From positions 1 through 64,000 of the forward strand of contig CALHTB010000013.1 of NCBI GenBank assembly GCA_938038785.1: DNA of 64,000 bases, read 5' to 3'. This document shows positions 7,726-16,231 of this stretch, in pieces. Under the pieces are notes generated by a model. That model had not been told where the DNA came from, ran no database searches, and worked only from the letters and a program-made list of their open reading frames with translations. The DNA is from an uncultured Acidimicrobiales bacterium. GTDB lineage: Bacteria > Actinomycetota > Acidimicrobiia > Acidimicrobiales > SHLQ01. How positions within the stretch are numbered: the first letter of the stretch is position 1; each line of letters opens with the position of its first letter. The position numbers were made by a program, and so were the translations under genes.

Positions 7726-9158
7726 GCGTCGCCCCCGCCATTTGTGACAATTGGGGTCAGACCCCGGAGGTCAGTTTCGATGCGGGCGTTGCGCACGCGA
7801 ACGGGGTAGGTGGTGAGCGGCGTTAGGACTGGGCGGCGGGTTCCTTCACCGGTTCGCAAGTCGAAGCGCCCGTTGTGCTTTGGGCATTCGATCTCACAGC
7901 CGAGGACGGTTCCGTTCGTGAGGTCGGCGTCACCGTGAGTACACGTGCGGTCGACGAGTGCGAAGTCACCTTGTTCGGTGCACGCCAACAACAACGCGGC
8001 GCCGTTGATGTCGATGGCCTGCAGTCCACCCGGAGCGAGATCGGCTGGGCCGAGATCAACCCAACCATCGGCGTTCGGCTCTCCGGCCCACTCAAAGCCT
8101 TGAACGATCGGACCTCGCCGTCCGGGCACATCGGGGATGTGTCGAGGCAGCTCCCACGACGGATCCTTGGCCTGCTCACGAAAGGCGTGGATGATCTCCT
8201 TGTAGGCGGCGATTGTGCCTGGCATCGGCTCCGGCAGCTGATCGCGAATTTCGGCGTGAAGCTGCGGAAGGTTGTAGTACGGCACCGCGGGGAACATGTG
8301 GTGCTCGACGTGGTAGTTCATGTTCAGATACAGAAACCGAAAGATCGGGTTCATCAACACGGTCCGCGTCGAGTACCGGTGGTCGAGTTGATCCTCTCGC
8401 AGACCCGCATGTTGGGTGACGCCAAAGAACAGCACCAGCCACGCTCCATAGAACGTGGGCCCCCCGATGAGCAATAGCGGGTAGACCGAGCGGCTCAGAA
8501 TCGCCCACACCACCGTGGCCAGCCAGATCGCCACATAGATGCGCGCTTCGGTGAAGACACGATGACGCTCGCTTTCGGGCACGAGCACGTCGATGTTGTC
8601 GTCAGACTTGCCCAACGCATGCTTGACGGTGGTGCGCATCATCGAGGTGCCACCCTCGATGTGGGTGAACATCCAAGCCAGCTTTGCGATCGACGGCGGG
8701 CGAGGAAAGACGATCTCGGCATCTCGTCCGACGATGATCGTGTCGGTGTGATGGCGGAAGTGAGACCAGCGCCAGTAGGTCGCCTCACGTGCGAGCATGA
8801 AGCTCGCTGGGTAGTACACCAAGTCGTTCAACCACTGCGTTCGAAACGCCGTGCCGTGCCCGCACTCGTGCCAGCGAGCGTCCGTTGAACCACCGACCAA
8901 CATGCCGTACGCGAAGAAGCCGGGGACTGCCCACCAACTGCCTCGCTGACTCCATGCAAAGACCCCCGACGCCACGATGAGGGCTACCCAGATGGCCAAG
9001 TCGATTCCCGGCCGGGAGTTTTGACGAACGCTCAGCTCGCGCAGCCGCACCGGGTCGATGTCAGCCTGGAACCATTGCGCGTTTGCCAGCCCGCGCTCCT
9101 CGGCCCGCGAAGACTCGACGCCGGTAAGGCTGTAGTCACGGCGGGCCACGGACGTCAT
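7722..9158 (-). CDS. Fused fatty-acid-desaturase-type oxygenase with C-terminal Rieske domain
   Basis: 478-residue fusion. Residues 1-330 are a membrane di-iron oxygenase of the FA_desaturase family: His boxes HECGH (97-101), HFRHH (133-137) and HVEHH (283-287), with hydrophobic segments around 55-90 and 205-250. Residues 365-460 are a Rieske [2Fe-2S] domain with C406-T-H408 and C425-P-K-H428, so the electron carrier is built in. Such enzymes hydroxylate or desaturate unactivated carbons. ATGA overlaps connect it with the dehydrogenase before it and the RmlD-like gene after it, so it is made with the inositol enzymes. A methyl-ether or cyclitol hydroxylation is possible but unproven. The last codons lie within a dispersed palindrome (7745-7773). 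Confidence 0.78.
   Translation of the reverse strand: MTSVARRDYSLTGVESSRAEERGLANAQWFQADIDPVRLRELSVRQNSRPGIDLAIWVALIVASGVFAWSQRGSWWAVPGFFAYGMLVGGSTDARWHECGHGTAFRTQWLNDLVYYPASFMLAREATYWRWSHFRHHTDTIIVGRDAEIVFPRPPSIAKLAWMFTHIEGGTSMMRTTVKHALGKSDDNIDVLVPESERHRVFTEARIYVAIWLATVVWAILSRSVYPLLLIGGPTFYGAWLVLFFGVTQHAGLREDQLDHRYSTRTVLMNPIFRFLYLNMNYHVEHHMFPAVPYYNLPQLHAEIRDQLPEPMPGTIAAYKEIIHAFREQAKDPSWELPRHIPDVPGRRGPIVQGFEWAGEPNADGWVDLGPADLAPGGLQAIDINGAALLLACTEQGDFALVDRTCTHGDADLTNGTVLGCEIECPKHNGRFDLRTGEGTRRPVLTPLTTYPVRVRNARIETDLRGLTPIVTNGGGDA
7745..7773. repeat. Family C palindrome inside a coding end
   Basis: The pattern is TGAC, four bases, GGGGTC-A-GACCCC, four bases, GTCA. The identical architecture recurs at 49104-49132, and related partial copies lie at 25676-25695 and 63872-63890. 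Here it encodes the residues around GLTPI near the C terminus of the desaturase-Rieske protein. Confidence 0.75.
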
Positions 9159-10123
9159 GGCAGGTACAACTCGGGAGTCTCAAACGACGCAACCTCGACC
9201 GACCCACCATTGGCGATCGATGTCAGCGCGGCCTCGGCCACTAGCTGTGCAGCGAGGCCGTCCACCGCCGATGGTCCAATTGCTGCCGGCGCATCGAGCG
9301 ACTCGACCCACTGCCGATCTTGAATGCGGTATGCGTCTGCGAACCAGCCGAACCAATCATCACCGATCGGGGTGCGGTAGTCGCCGTCGATACGAAGGCG
9401 GGGCCGCTGCGGGGCGCTGGTCATGGCCATCCCGTTTAGGCCGGTCACTTCGACCTCGACGTCGTAGGCATAGCTGTCATCACTGAACTCAACCGTGGCG
9501 GTGGCGCCGGATTCGAGCCGCAGGACGAGCAGAACGTGCATGAGTCCTCCTGGACGCGGAACGGCGCGAGCGTCGACGTCGACGACCTTGCCCCCAAGCC
9601 AGTGCACCGTATGAATGTCGTGGATCAACGACTGTACGAGGACTGTGGCAGGCGGTCGGGCTTCGGCGTTGGTATTGCGGTGTGTGCACCGCAAATAGTG
9701 GAGCTCACCAAGGGCCGGAAGTTGCTCGGCCAACATCGAGTGCGCGGGATCGACCTCCCGCATGAACCCAACCTGCACCCGTCGAGAGCCAAGCTCAAGC
9801 TCCTTGTCGATGACCGCCCGAGCGCCATCGAGATCATGGCTCAGTGGCTTCTCACACAGGACTCGACTTCCTGCATCGAGCGCCAGAAGCGTCAGGTCGG
9901 CATGGGTGTCATCGGGGGATGCAATTACCACGCCATCCCATCCAGCAGCGGCGCAACCCTCGACGTCTACGGTGATGTCAACCCCGTTGGCTTTGTGCGC
10001 GTCGAGATCTGGGTGCGGAAACGGGTCGGCGATCGCGGCAAGCTCGACACCGGGAAGAGCGGCGAGCGTGTCGGCGTGGAACCGGCCCATGCCACCGGCC
10101 CCGATGACAGCCAGCTTCTTCAT
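9155..10123 (-). CDS. Gfo/Idh/MocA family dehydrogenase (second in operon)
   Basis: 322-residue NAD(P)-dependent oxidoreductase. The ATG at 10123 begins MKKLAVIGAGGMGRFHAD, the Rossmann motif, and follows GGGGAATGAG; the longer frame overlaps iolD and is rejected. EKPLSHD supplies the catalytic Lys, and SLIHDIHTVHWLGG the substrate-side Asp/His pair. It resembles inositol/scyllo-inositol dehydrogenases in a general way but lacks the exact IolG C-terminal motif. It follows iolD by 31 bases and overlaps the oxygenase gene as ATGA (9155-9158). Probable role is oxidation of another inositol isomer or of the oxygenase product. Confidence 0.78.
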   Translation of the reverse strand: MKKLAVIGAGGMGRFHADTLAALPGVELAAIADPFPHPDLDAHKANGVDITVDVEGCAAAGWDGVVIASPDDTHADLTLLALDAGSRVLCEKPLSHDLDGARAVIDKELELGSRRVQVGFMREVDPAHSMLAEQLPALGELHYLRCTHRNTNAEARPPATVLVQSLIHDIHTVHWLGGKVVDVDARAVPRPGGLMHVLLVLRLESGATATVEFSDDSYAYDVEVEVTGLNGMAMTSAPQRPRLRIDGDYRTPIGDDWFGWFADAYRIQDRQWVESLDAPAAIGPSAVDGLAAQLVAEAALTSIANGGSVEVASFETPELYLP

Positions 10124-10154
10124 CTCATTCCCCAAAACTGCGAAGCAAACAGGG

Positions 10155-12014
10155 TCATGTGATTCGCTGCGCCTTCTTGCCCTCGACCATGTCGGCCTTG
10201 GCCTCGAGCACCGAGTCGAGGTCGCTGACCTCGGGCACTCCGACTTCCCAGAACGAACCGCCCTCGGTCCAGCTGTATGCATCGGTCACCAACGCGATGA
10301 CATAGGTGCGATCGGCGTCTTTCGCTCGGGCATATGCAGCCTCGAGCTCGTCGATGCTGGTGACCGTTTCAGACAGCGCGCCTTGGGCTTCGGCGTGCTT
10401 GGCGAAATCGACCGGCACCGGGTTCACAACGGTTGGGTTGTCCTTGATCAGGTTGTTGAACGGGTTGCCGCCCATTCCCGTTTGCAGTCGGTTGATCACC
10501 GCGAACCCGCCGTTGTCGCACACGATGACGATCATCTTGTGGCCGTGAATGACCGAGCTGTAGATGTCGCTGTTGAGCATCATGTACGAACCGTCGCCGG
10601 TGAACACGACGACGTCTTTGTCGGGCATTGCCATCGCCGCGCCCCACCCGCCGGCGGTCTCGTACCCCATGCAGCTGTAGCCGTACTCGCAGTCAAAGCT
10701 GTTGAGGTGCTTGGCCCGCCAGCCGTTGTTGACCTCGCCGGGGAACCCACCAGCTGCGGCGAGCGCAAAGGTGTTCTCATCAGCAAGCCGATCGATGGCG
10801 CCAACGACCTGGGCGTATGTCGGCAGGCCTGTGTCGCCGGTTGCATCCTTTGCAGCGATCTTGTCGATGTAGGCGTTGTGTTGGGCGATCTCGGTCGAGA
10901 GCGTCGTGCTCCATTCGTCGGGCGCACGGTAATCACCAAGGCCGAGCGTCATTTCTGCCAACGTCACCTTCGCATCGCCGACGAGCGGTACCGACTGACG
11001 CTTCGTTGCGTCGAAGCGAGCGGTGTTGAGCTGGATGATCCTGACCGCATCGTTCTTGAAGACGGTCCATGAGCCGGTGGTGAAGTCGAGCAACCGGGTG
11101 CCAACGGCGAGGACCACATCGGCCTCCCCAGCGAGTGCGTTCGCCGACGTACCACCGGTAACCCCGATCGGGCCGCCATACATCGGGTGGTCCCATTGCA
11201 TGCACGCCTTGCCGGCAACGGTCTCGACGACCGGGATGTTGTGGGCCGTCGCGAACGCGGCAAGCTCGGGCTCGGCGAGGCTGTAGTGCACTCCCCCGCC
11301 AGCGACGATCAGCGGCTTCTTGGCCGAGCTCAGCAACGAGATCGCCTCGTCGAGCTGACGCTTGTCGGCCCGAGGGCGCGCTATGTCGTGCACCGTCTCG
11401 GCAAAGAAGCTCGTTGGGAAGTCCCACGCTTCAGCACCAACGTCTTGGGGCAGGCCAATGAATGCTGGCCCGCAATCGCCGGGGTCGAGCATCGTGTGAA
11501 TCGCATGCGGCAGGGAGCTGGTGAGCTGCTCGGGACGCACGATCCGGTCCCAATATCGAGTGACCGCACGGAAGCTGTCGTTGACGGTTTGGGTGGGGTC
11601 GTTGAAGTGTTCGACCTGCTGCAGCACAGGGTCGGGGATGCGGCTGGTGAACGTGTCACCGGCAATCAGCAAAAGCGGTATGCGGTTGCTGTGGGCAACA
11701 CCTGCCGCAGTGACCATGTTGGTTGCACCAGGGCCAACCGAGCTCGTGGCGACCATGATCTGTCGCCGCCGGGTCGCCTTAGCGTAGGCCACTCCAGCTA
11801 GGGCCATCCCTTCCTCGGTCTGACCGCGGAAGGTTGGCAGGGCCTCCTTCTGACGCTCGAGCGCGTGACCAAGCGACGTCACATTGCCGTGTCCGAAGAT
11901 GCCATAGACACCACCAAACAGCGGGGCGACCGAGCCATCACGTTGCACAGACTTCTGTGCAATCAAGTACTTCACAATCGCCTGTGAGGTGGTCAAACGA
12001 ACAGTGTCAGTCAT
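10155..12014 (-). CDS. iolD: 3D-(3,5/4)-trihydroxycyclohexane-1,2-dione hydrolase IolD
   Basis: 619-residue thiamine-diphosphate enzyme that opens the ring of trihydroxycyclohexanedione to give 5-deoxy-glucuronate. Visible family features: N-terminal FGGVYGIFGHGNV, FRGQTEEGMA with the cofactor-activating Glu, the SSVGPGATNM block, and the C-terminal TPP motif beginning FTGDGSYMMLNSDIYS and continuing to DNGGFAVINRLQ. Length is normal for IolD. AAGGAG lies eight bases before the ATG at 12014. About 200 bases without a gene precede it, so it may head its own sub-operon that runs to the aldolase. Confidence 0.93.
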   Translation of the reverse strand: MTDTVRLTTSQAIVKYLIAQKSVQRDGSVAPLFGGVYGIFGHGNVTSLGHALERQKEALPTFRGQTEEGMALAGVAYAKATRRRQIMVATSSVGPGATNMVTAAGVAHSNRIPLLLIAGDTFTSRIPDPVLQQVEHFNDPTQTVNDSFRAVTRYWDRIVRPEQLTSSLPHAIHTMLDPGDCGPAFIGLPQDVGAEAWDFPTSFFAETVHDIARPRADKRQLDEAISLLSSAKKPLIVAGGGVHYSLAEPELAAFATAHNIPVVETVAGKACMQWDHPMYGGPIGVTGGTSANALAGEADVVLAVGTRLLDFTTGSWTVFKNDAVRIIQLNTARFDATKRQSVPLVGDAKVTLAEMTLGLGDYRAPDEWSTTLSTEIAQHNAYIDKIAAKDATGDTGLPTYAQVVGAIDRLADENTFALAAAGGFPGEVNNGWRAKHLNSFDCEYGYSCMGYETAGGWGAAMAMPDKDVVVFTGDGSYMMLNSDIYSSVIHGHKMIVIVCDNGGFAVINRLQTGMGGNPFNNLIKDNPTVVNPVPVDFAKHAEAQGALSETVTSIDELEAAYARAKDADRTYVIALVTDAYSWTEGGSFWEVGVPEVSDLDSVLEAKADMVEGKKAQRIT

Positions 12015-12215
12015 CAGAAGCTCCTTCTCGGGAGGAAACGGTGGAGGCGGAATGCTGCTGGCATGGCGAACCGAGTTGGACGCCGGAGACGGCTGGTAGA
12101 GCGTCGAGCGAAGCCCGACCTTGCAAGCGAGCGAAGCGATGCGCAGCCTGAGGGCGAAGCCGACGGGCTGACAGTCGATCGGAGGCGCCCAGTTCAGCGG
12201 GGATCGAACAGTCCA
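12015..12215. other. Gene-free gap between iolD and the upstream dehydrogenase
   Basis: About 200 bases hold the iolD ribosome binding site and one family D repeat. No convincing small gene was seen; short frames here have no start signal. An internal promoter for the distal half of the operon could lie here, but no clear -10/-35 pair was found. Confidence 0.5.
12098..12161 (+). repeat. Family D GC-rich repeat, copy 1
   Basis: Degenerate element with the blocks GAGCGTCGAGCGAAGC, GAGCGAAGCGATG and GAGGGCGAAGCC. The same blocks occur in order at 25763-25832 and, inverted and more divergent, at 23971-24032. It sits just upstream of the iolD start. Confidence 0.5.
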
Positions 12216-13388
12216 TTACGACTCCGCCAGGTTGACGACGTCTTGCCAAGTCCCCGTCTCGGTCGACTTGATAAGCGCGGCTTGCACGCTGACGTAGTCG
12301 ACCGCTTCTTTGAAACTTGCCGAGTGCTTGGTCCCAGCCGAGACGGCCTTCAGATACTCGTAGTCCTCGATAGTCACGAGGTCTTCGAACGCGATGCTGT
12401 TGGCATCGCCGGGCACAAAGTTGCCGTGGTACGGGTAACGATCGCCTCCGCGAACGGTCGTGTAACCGCGGGCTTCGTCTTTTAGAAGGAACAAGCCCAT
12501 CTCGTTCATCGTCTCAAGGTTCCAATTGGCGGCGCCCTTGGTGCCGTAGACGTCGAAGGCATTCTGGCTCTCTGGTCCGATGATGTTACGGCTAGTTTCG
12601 AACGTTCCGATGGCACCGTTCTCGAACTCGCAGAAGGCACCGAAGTAGTCCTCGTTGGTGACTTCGCCGGTGGGGTCACCGGGTTCGCCGCGGTCGTAGT
12701 GGGTGCCGCCCTCTTTGGGAAGCGGACGTTCGGTGATGAACGTCTTTTGCATACCCATGACGCGCTTGATCGGGCCGACGAGCATGTGCGCCATGTCCAT
12801 CGAATGACTGAGGATGTCGGTGCTCACGCCGTAACCCGACTGATCGACCTTGAACCGCCAGCTGAGCAGGCCCATTGGGTCGGACCCGTACATCGAAAAG
12901 AAGCGGCCGCGGTAGTTGGTGATCTCACCGAGCTCGCCGTCCTCGATCAGGCCCTTCAAATATTGAACGAGCGGGGCGAAACGATAGTTGTAGCCAACCC
13001 CGGTGATGACCCCAGCGTTGCGGGCGGCCTTCTCGGCGCGCACGGTTTGATCGGGGCGTCCACCGACGGGCTTTTCACAGAAGATGTGCTTCCCGGTCTC
13101 AGCAGCAGCGACGCAGATCTCTTCGTGGAGCATGTTTGGCGCGGTGCAGGTGACCACATCGATGTCGTCGCGGTCCATGATGTCGCGCCAATCAGCGACA
13201 GCGTCTTCGAAGCCGAAGTCGTGGATGGCTTGGTCGCGGCGCTCTTGCATGTTGTCGGCACACACCGCGAGGACCGGGTTGTAATCCCGGTCGGGAAAGA
13301 GCTGTGGGATTCGGGCATAACTTCGGCTGTGCGCTTGGCCCATCCAGCCAAGTCCAATCACGGCGATTCTGAGGGGTTGACGATCCAT
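12216..13388 (-). CDS. Gfo/Idh/MocA family dehydrogenase (third in operon)
   Basis: 390-residue NAD(P)-dependent oxidoreductase, longer than IolG. Rossmann motif GLGWMGQAHSRSY near residue 12, catalytic-type EKPVGG, and the C-terminal MDMAHMLVGPI with an acidic/His pair. This length and the GYNYRFAPL block are seen in actinobacterial dehydrogenases of inositol, scyllo-inosose or sugar acids. It ends about 11 bases after the start region of nothing else: its stop at 12216 faces the repeat-bearing gap, and the 2-hydroxyacid dehydrogenase stop (13400) precedes it by 11 bases, so it is part of the same transcript. Substrate unknown. Confidence 0.78.
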   Translation of the reverse strand: MDRQPLRIAVIGLGWMGQAHSRSYARIPQLFPDRDYNPVLAVCADNMQERRDQAIHDFGFEDAVADWRDIMDRDDIDVVTCTAPNMLHEEICVAAAETGKHIFCEKPVGGRPDQTVRAEKAARNAGVITGVGYNYRFAPLVQYLKGLIEDGELGEITNYRGRFFSMYGSDPMGLLSWRFKVDQSGYGVSTDILSHSMDMAHMLVGPIKRVMGMQKTFITERPLPKEGGTHYDRGEPGDPTGEVTNEDYFGAFCEFENGAIGTFETSRNIIGPESQNAFDVYGTKGAANWNLETMNEMGLFLLKDEARGYTTVRGGDRYPYHGNFVPGDANSIAFEDLVTIEDYEYLKAVSAGTKHSASFKEAVDYVSVQAALIKSTETGTWQDVVNLAES

Positions 13389-13399
13389 TGCGTTATTCC

Positions 13400-14317
13400 T
13401 TAGTTGCGTTCGCTGTCGAGGACAGCGGGGTTGAGAAGTTGTGTGGGTTGATCACCTGCAAGCGCCATCGCGACCTGTTCGAAGGCCATTGTCTCCATGC
13501 GGGCGCGGCCGGCCTGCGTGTTCGATGCGATGTGAGGGGTGACGATGACGTTGTCCATGTGCAGGAGTGGGTGGTCAGCGTCGAGGGGTTCGGGGTCGGT
13601 TACGTCGAGCCCGGCGCCCATGAGGTGTCCGGAATTGAGCGCGTCGACGAGATCGTCGGTCACCACGATCGGGCCACGAGCACAATTGATCAGAATCGAA
13701 CCCGGTTTCATTGCGGCGAGAGCGTCGGCGTCGATAAGTCCCACGGTCGACGGGGTGGCTGGTGCGTGAATGGACAGCACATCGGCCTCGGCGAGCAGCT
13801 GATCAATACTTACCGACTGGGCCGAGGCCGGGTCGGTGATGATCACCCTCATGCCGATCGCTTCGGCGATCGCGGAAACGGCTTGGCCAATGCGCCCAAA
13901 GCCGAGCAGCCCGAGTGTTCGGCCTTGCAGTTCCATACTTCGCTGGTGGTTGACGTAGTCGCCGGTTGCAGCGCGCAGCCGATTCGCCGACGCGTTGAGC
14001 TCGTGCGCGACCGACATCATTAACGCGACGGTGTGCTCGGCGGTAGAGGTCGTTGGGCCGTCGGGAGTGTTCGTGACGAGTATGCCGCGGTCGGTCGCCG
14101 CGTCGAGATCAACGGCGTCATAGCCAATTCCGATTCGGGCGAGGATTCGAAGGTTCGGGATCGAATCAAAGACATCAACGCTGTACGGTTCGCCGCCAGC
14201 GAACACCGCGGTCGCTTGGGCCCGCTCAGCTTGGTCAGGGCCAACCGCAACCAAACCGGCATCGTGATGACGATCGATCAGATGGCCGGGAACTCCCCGA
14301 ACCCACCAGGCCATCAT
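13400..14317 (-). CDS. D-isomer-specific 2-hydroxyacid dehydrogenase
   Basis: 305-residue NAD-dependent dehydrogenase. It carries LGLLGFGRIGQAV (cofactor binding), NCARGPIVVTDDLV with the substrate Arg region, the Glu in the LDVTDPEPL block and the catalytic His in TPHIAS. The start at 14317 (MMAWW) is chosen because the longer frame reads through two dispersed repeats, giving a nonsensical Cys/His-rich repeat peptide. May interconvert keto acids and hydroxy acids or reduce a sugar-acid intermediate of the pathway. It is separated from iolC by the repeat pair, so its expression relative to iolC may be reduced. Confidence 0.8.
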   Translation of the reverse strand: MMAWWVRGVPGHLIDRHHDAGLVAVGPDQAERAQATAVFAGGEPYSVDVFDSIPNLRILARIGIGYDAVDLDAATDRGILVTNTPDGPTTSTAEHTVALMMSVAHELNASANRLRAATGDYVNHQRSMELQGRTLGLLGFGRIGQAVSAIAEAIGMRVIITDPASAQSVSIDQLLAEADVLSIHAPATPSTVGLIDADALAAMKPGSILINCARGPIVVTDDLVDALNSGHLMGAGLDVTDPEPLDADHPLLHMDNVIVTPHIASNTQAGRARMETMAFEQVAMALAGDQPTQLLNPAVLDSERN

Positions 14318-14331
14318 CGTGCCACCAAAGA

Positions 14332-14436
14332 TTTGTACACAGAAACTGACCGCATAGGTATGAAACCGTGTACAAAAACTGACCGCGGAGATTTGTACAC
14401 AGAAACTGACCGTATGGGTATGAAACCGTGTACAAA
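14332..14436. repeat. Family A palindromic repeat, tandem pair
   Basis: Two 45-base units (14332-14376, 14392-14436) with an exact 60-base period. Each starts TTTGTACACAGAAAC and ends GAAACCGTGTACAAA, with an ACCGYATRGGTA-like core. The pair ends two bases from the iolC stop codon. Related units occur at 23059-23104 and 61310-61415. Confidence 0.9.
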
Positions 14437-14438
14437 TC

Positions 14439-15395
14439 TCATGCGTTGTCTCGTTCGGCGAGGAGGGTGGTGATGTCGTCGGCGGTTGGCATGTCGTCGG
14501 CGCACATGAGTCGGCTGGCGACGATTGCTCCAGCGGCGTTGCCCCACTTGATGATGGTTTCGGGGTCCCAGCCTTCGAGCAGCCCATGGCAGAACGCTCC
14601 GCCAAACGCGTCGCCCGATCCGAGGCCACTTACGACGTCGACAAGATACGGCGGCACCGACACCCGGGCGCCGTCTGCGGTGGCGATCATGACGCCGTCA
14701 CCACCGAGCTTCATTACGGCCATCTCGAGGCCGGCTTCGAGTAGGCGGTCGGCCGCCTCGTTGAGATCGCGCGTGCCGACGGCGATCTCGCATTCGTCCT
14801 TGTTGCCAATGGCGATCGTGAACTGATCGAGCATTGGCGCTATCGCTTCACTGGCTTGCTCGGGCGATTCCCAAAACATGGGGCGCCAGTCGAGGTCGAG
14901 CACGGTGTGGCTCTTGCGGCCACGAACGTTCAACAGCTCGGTGCACGTGGCCGCCGATGTCTCGTCGGAAAACCGAGACGCTGGCAACCAGAAGATCGGC
15001 ACGTCACGAACCACATCATGATCAACGTCGTCGACCGCGATGTTCTGGTCGGGGGCACGGGGCTCGCGGTAGAAGATGATCGACGGATCCTCTGGCGGAT
15101 CAAGCTCGGCAAACGCTAAGGGCGTCTGTAGGTCGGGGTCGGTAGTGATGAAGCGGTTGTCGACGTTGAACGTGTGCTCGAGGGCGTAACGGACGTAGTC
15201 GCCAAACTGATCGTCGCCGACCTTGGTGCACAACGCAGCACGACGTCCAAGGCGAGCGGCGGCAACCGCGACGTTCGTGGCTGTACCCCCGATGGACTTA
15301 CGGAACGACGTGACGTGTCGCATCGGCTCGCCAACTTGTTCGGCATAGAGGTCGACGCTGACTCGACCGAGGGTGAGTAGTTCGAGGTCGGTCAT
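14439..15395 (-). CDS. iolC: 5-dehydro-2-deoxygluconokinase IolC (PfkB family)
   Basis: 318-residue carbohydrate kinase that phosphorylates 2-deoxy-5-keto-gluconate at C6. N-terminal LGRVSVDLY with GGTATNVAVAAARLG (residues 36-50) is the substrate-side PfkB signature; GLGSGDAFGG (257-266) is the ATP/anion-hole motif with catalytic Asp262. FYREPRAPDQNI and LDLDWRPMFW are typical of IolC. GGAG lies seven bases before the ATG at 15395. Unlike proteobacterial IolC it lacks the C-terminal DUF2090 aldolase domain; a LacD-like aldolase is encoded separately at the operon end. Confidence 0.88.
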   Translation of the reverse strand: MTDLELLTLGRVSVDLYAEQVGEPMRHVTSFRKSIGGTATNVAVAAARLGRRAALCTKVGDDQFGDYVRYALEHTFNVDNRFITTDPDLQTPLAFAELDPPEDPSIIFYREPRAPDQNIAVDDVDHDVVRDVPIFWLPASRFSDETSAATCTELLNVRGRKSHTVLDLDWRPMFWESPEQASEAIAPMLDQFTIAIGNKDECEIAVGTRDLNEAADRLLEAGLEMAVMKLGGDGVMIATADGARVSVPPYLVDVVSGLGSGDAFGGAFCHGLLEGWDPETIIKWGNAAGAIVASRLMCADDMPTADDITTLLAERDNA

Positions 15396-15424
15396 GGTGT
15401 ATCTCCGAGCGCGCTGGCGCTAGG

Positions 15425-16231
15425 TCACTTTCCGGCGATCGCCGCTTCGAGCTCGTGTTGGAGCTGTTCGAGTTCTGCGCCGCCGGCCATGAGCTGGGTC
15501 AGCTCTTGCTGGGTGATTTCTTCCTTGGCGAAGTTGCCCATGGATTGGCCGCGGTTCAAGATCAGGAAGCGATCGCCTACCGGGTACGCGTGTGCCGGGT
15601 TGTGCGTAATGAAAATGACACCCAAGCCACGCTTGGCCGCCTCGACGATGTAGCGAAGCACGACGCCTGACTGCTTTACGCCAAGTGCCGAGGTTGGCTC
15701 ATCGAGGATGAGCACCTTTGCGCCGTAGTACACCGCGCGCGCAATGGCGACCGACTGGCGTTCGCCACCCGACAGGGTGCCGACGGGCTGTTCGGTGTCG
15801 CGAATGTCGATGCCCATCTTGGCCATCTCTTCCTTCGCAATTTGCTTCGCCTGTGGTTTGTCGACCCAGCGCACAGGGAACACACCCTTGGTTGGCTCGG
15901 CGCCAAGGAAGAAGTTTCGCCATACCGACATGAGCGGCACCATGGCGAGGTCTTGGTACACCGCTGCAATTCCGGCGTCGAGCGCTTCGCGCGGCGAGTT
16001 GAAATCGACCGCCTTGCCTTCGAGCCGGAACTCGCCGGCATCGTGCTTGTGCACGCCGGCAAGGATCTTGATGAACGTCGACTTACCAGCGCCATTGTCG
16101 CCCAGTACGCAGGTGACTTCGCCCGCACGAACTTCGGTGGTGACGCCTTGGAGAGCGATGATGTTGCCGTAGAACTTGCCAATATCATCCAGCTCGAGCA
16201 GAGGCTGGTCGGTCGGAAATGGTGCAGTCAT
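15425..16231 (-). CDS. Sugar/cyclitol ABC transporter ATP-binding protein
   Basis: 268-residue single ABC domain. Walker [11 protein letters not shown]-loop YQDLAMVP, signature LSGGERQ, Walker [13 protein letters not shown] and the H-loop His in FITHN. CUT2-type ATPases (RbsA, XylG) usually have two ABC cassettes and about 500 residues; this is a one-cassette type, as in FrcA. The ATG at 16231 follows GGAGGAG and overlaps the permease stop as ATGA (16228-16231). It powers uptake through the permease upstream in the transcript. The substrate is inferred to be an inositol because of the surrounding catabolic genes. Confidence 0.88.
   Translation of the reverse strand: MTAPFPTDQPLLELDDIGKFYGNIIALQGVTTEVRAGEVTCVLGDNGAGKSTFIKILAGVHKHDAGEFRLEGKAVDFNSPREALDAGIAAVYQDLAMVPLMSVWRNFFLGAEPTKGVFPVRWVDKPQAKQIAKEEMAKMGIDIRDTEQPVGTLSGGERQSVAIARAVYYGAKVLILDEPTSALGVKQSGVVLRYIVEAAKRGLGVIFITHNPAHAYPVGDRFLILNRGQSMGNFAKEEITQQELTQLMAGGAELEQLQHELEAAIAGK

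Noticed and set aside
12007-12249. Short minus-strand frame over the iolD gap
   Set aside because: No ribosome site, overlaps iolD start and the family D repeat, no recognisable domain.
14332-14436. Possible CRISPR array (two repeats with a spacer)
   Set aside because: Only two units, palindromic core with long arms, no cas genes, and the same unit occurs alone elsewhere.
14318-14629. N-terminal extension of the 2-hydroxyacid dehydrogenase frame
   Set aside because: It translates two dispersed repeats into a Cys/His-rich repetitive peptide; homologues start near MMAWW at 14317.
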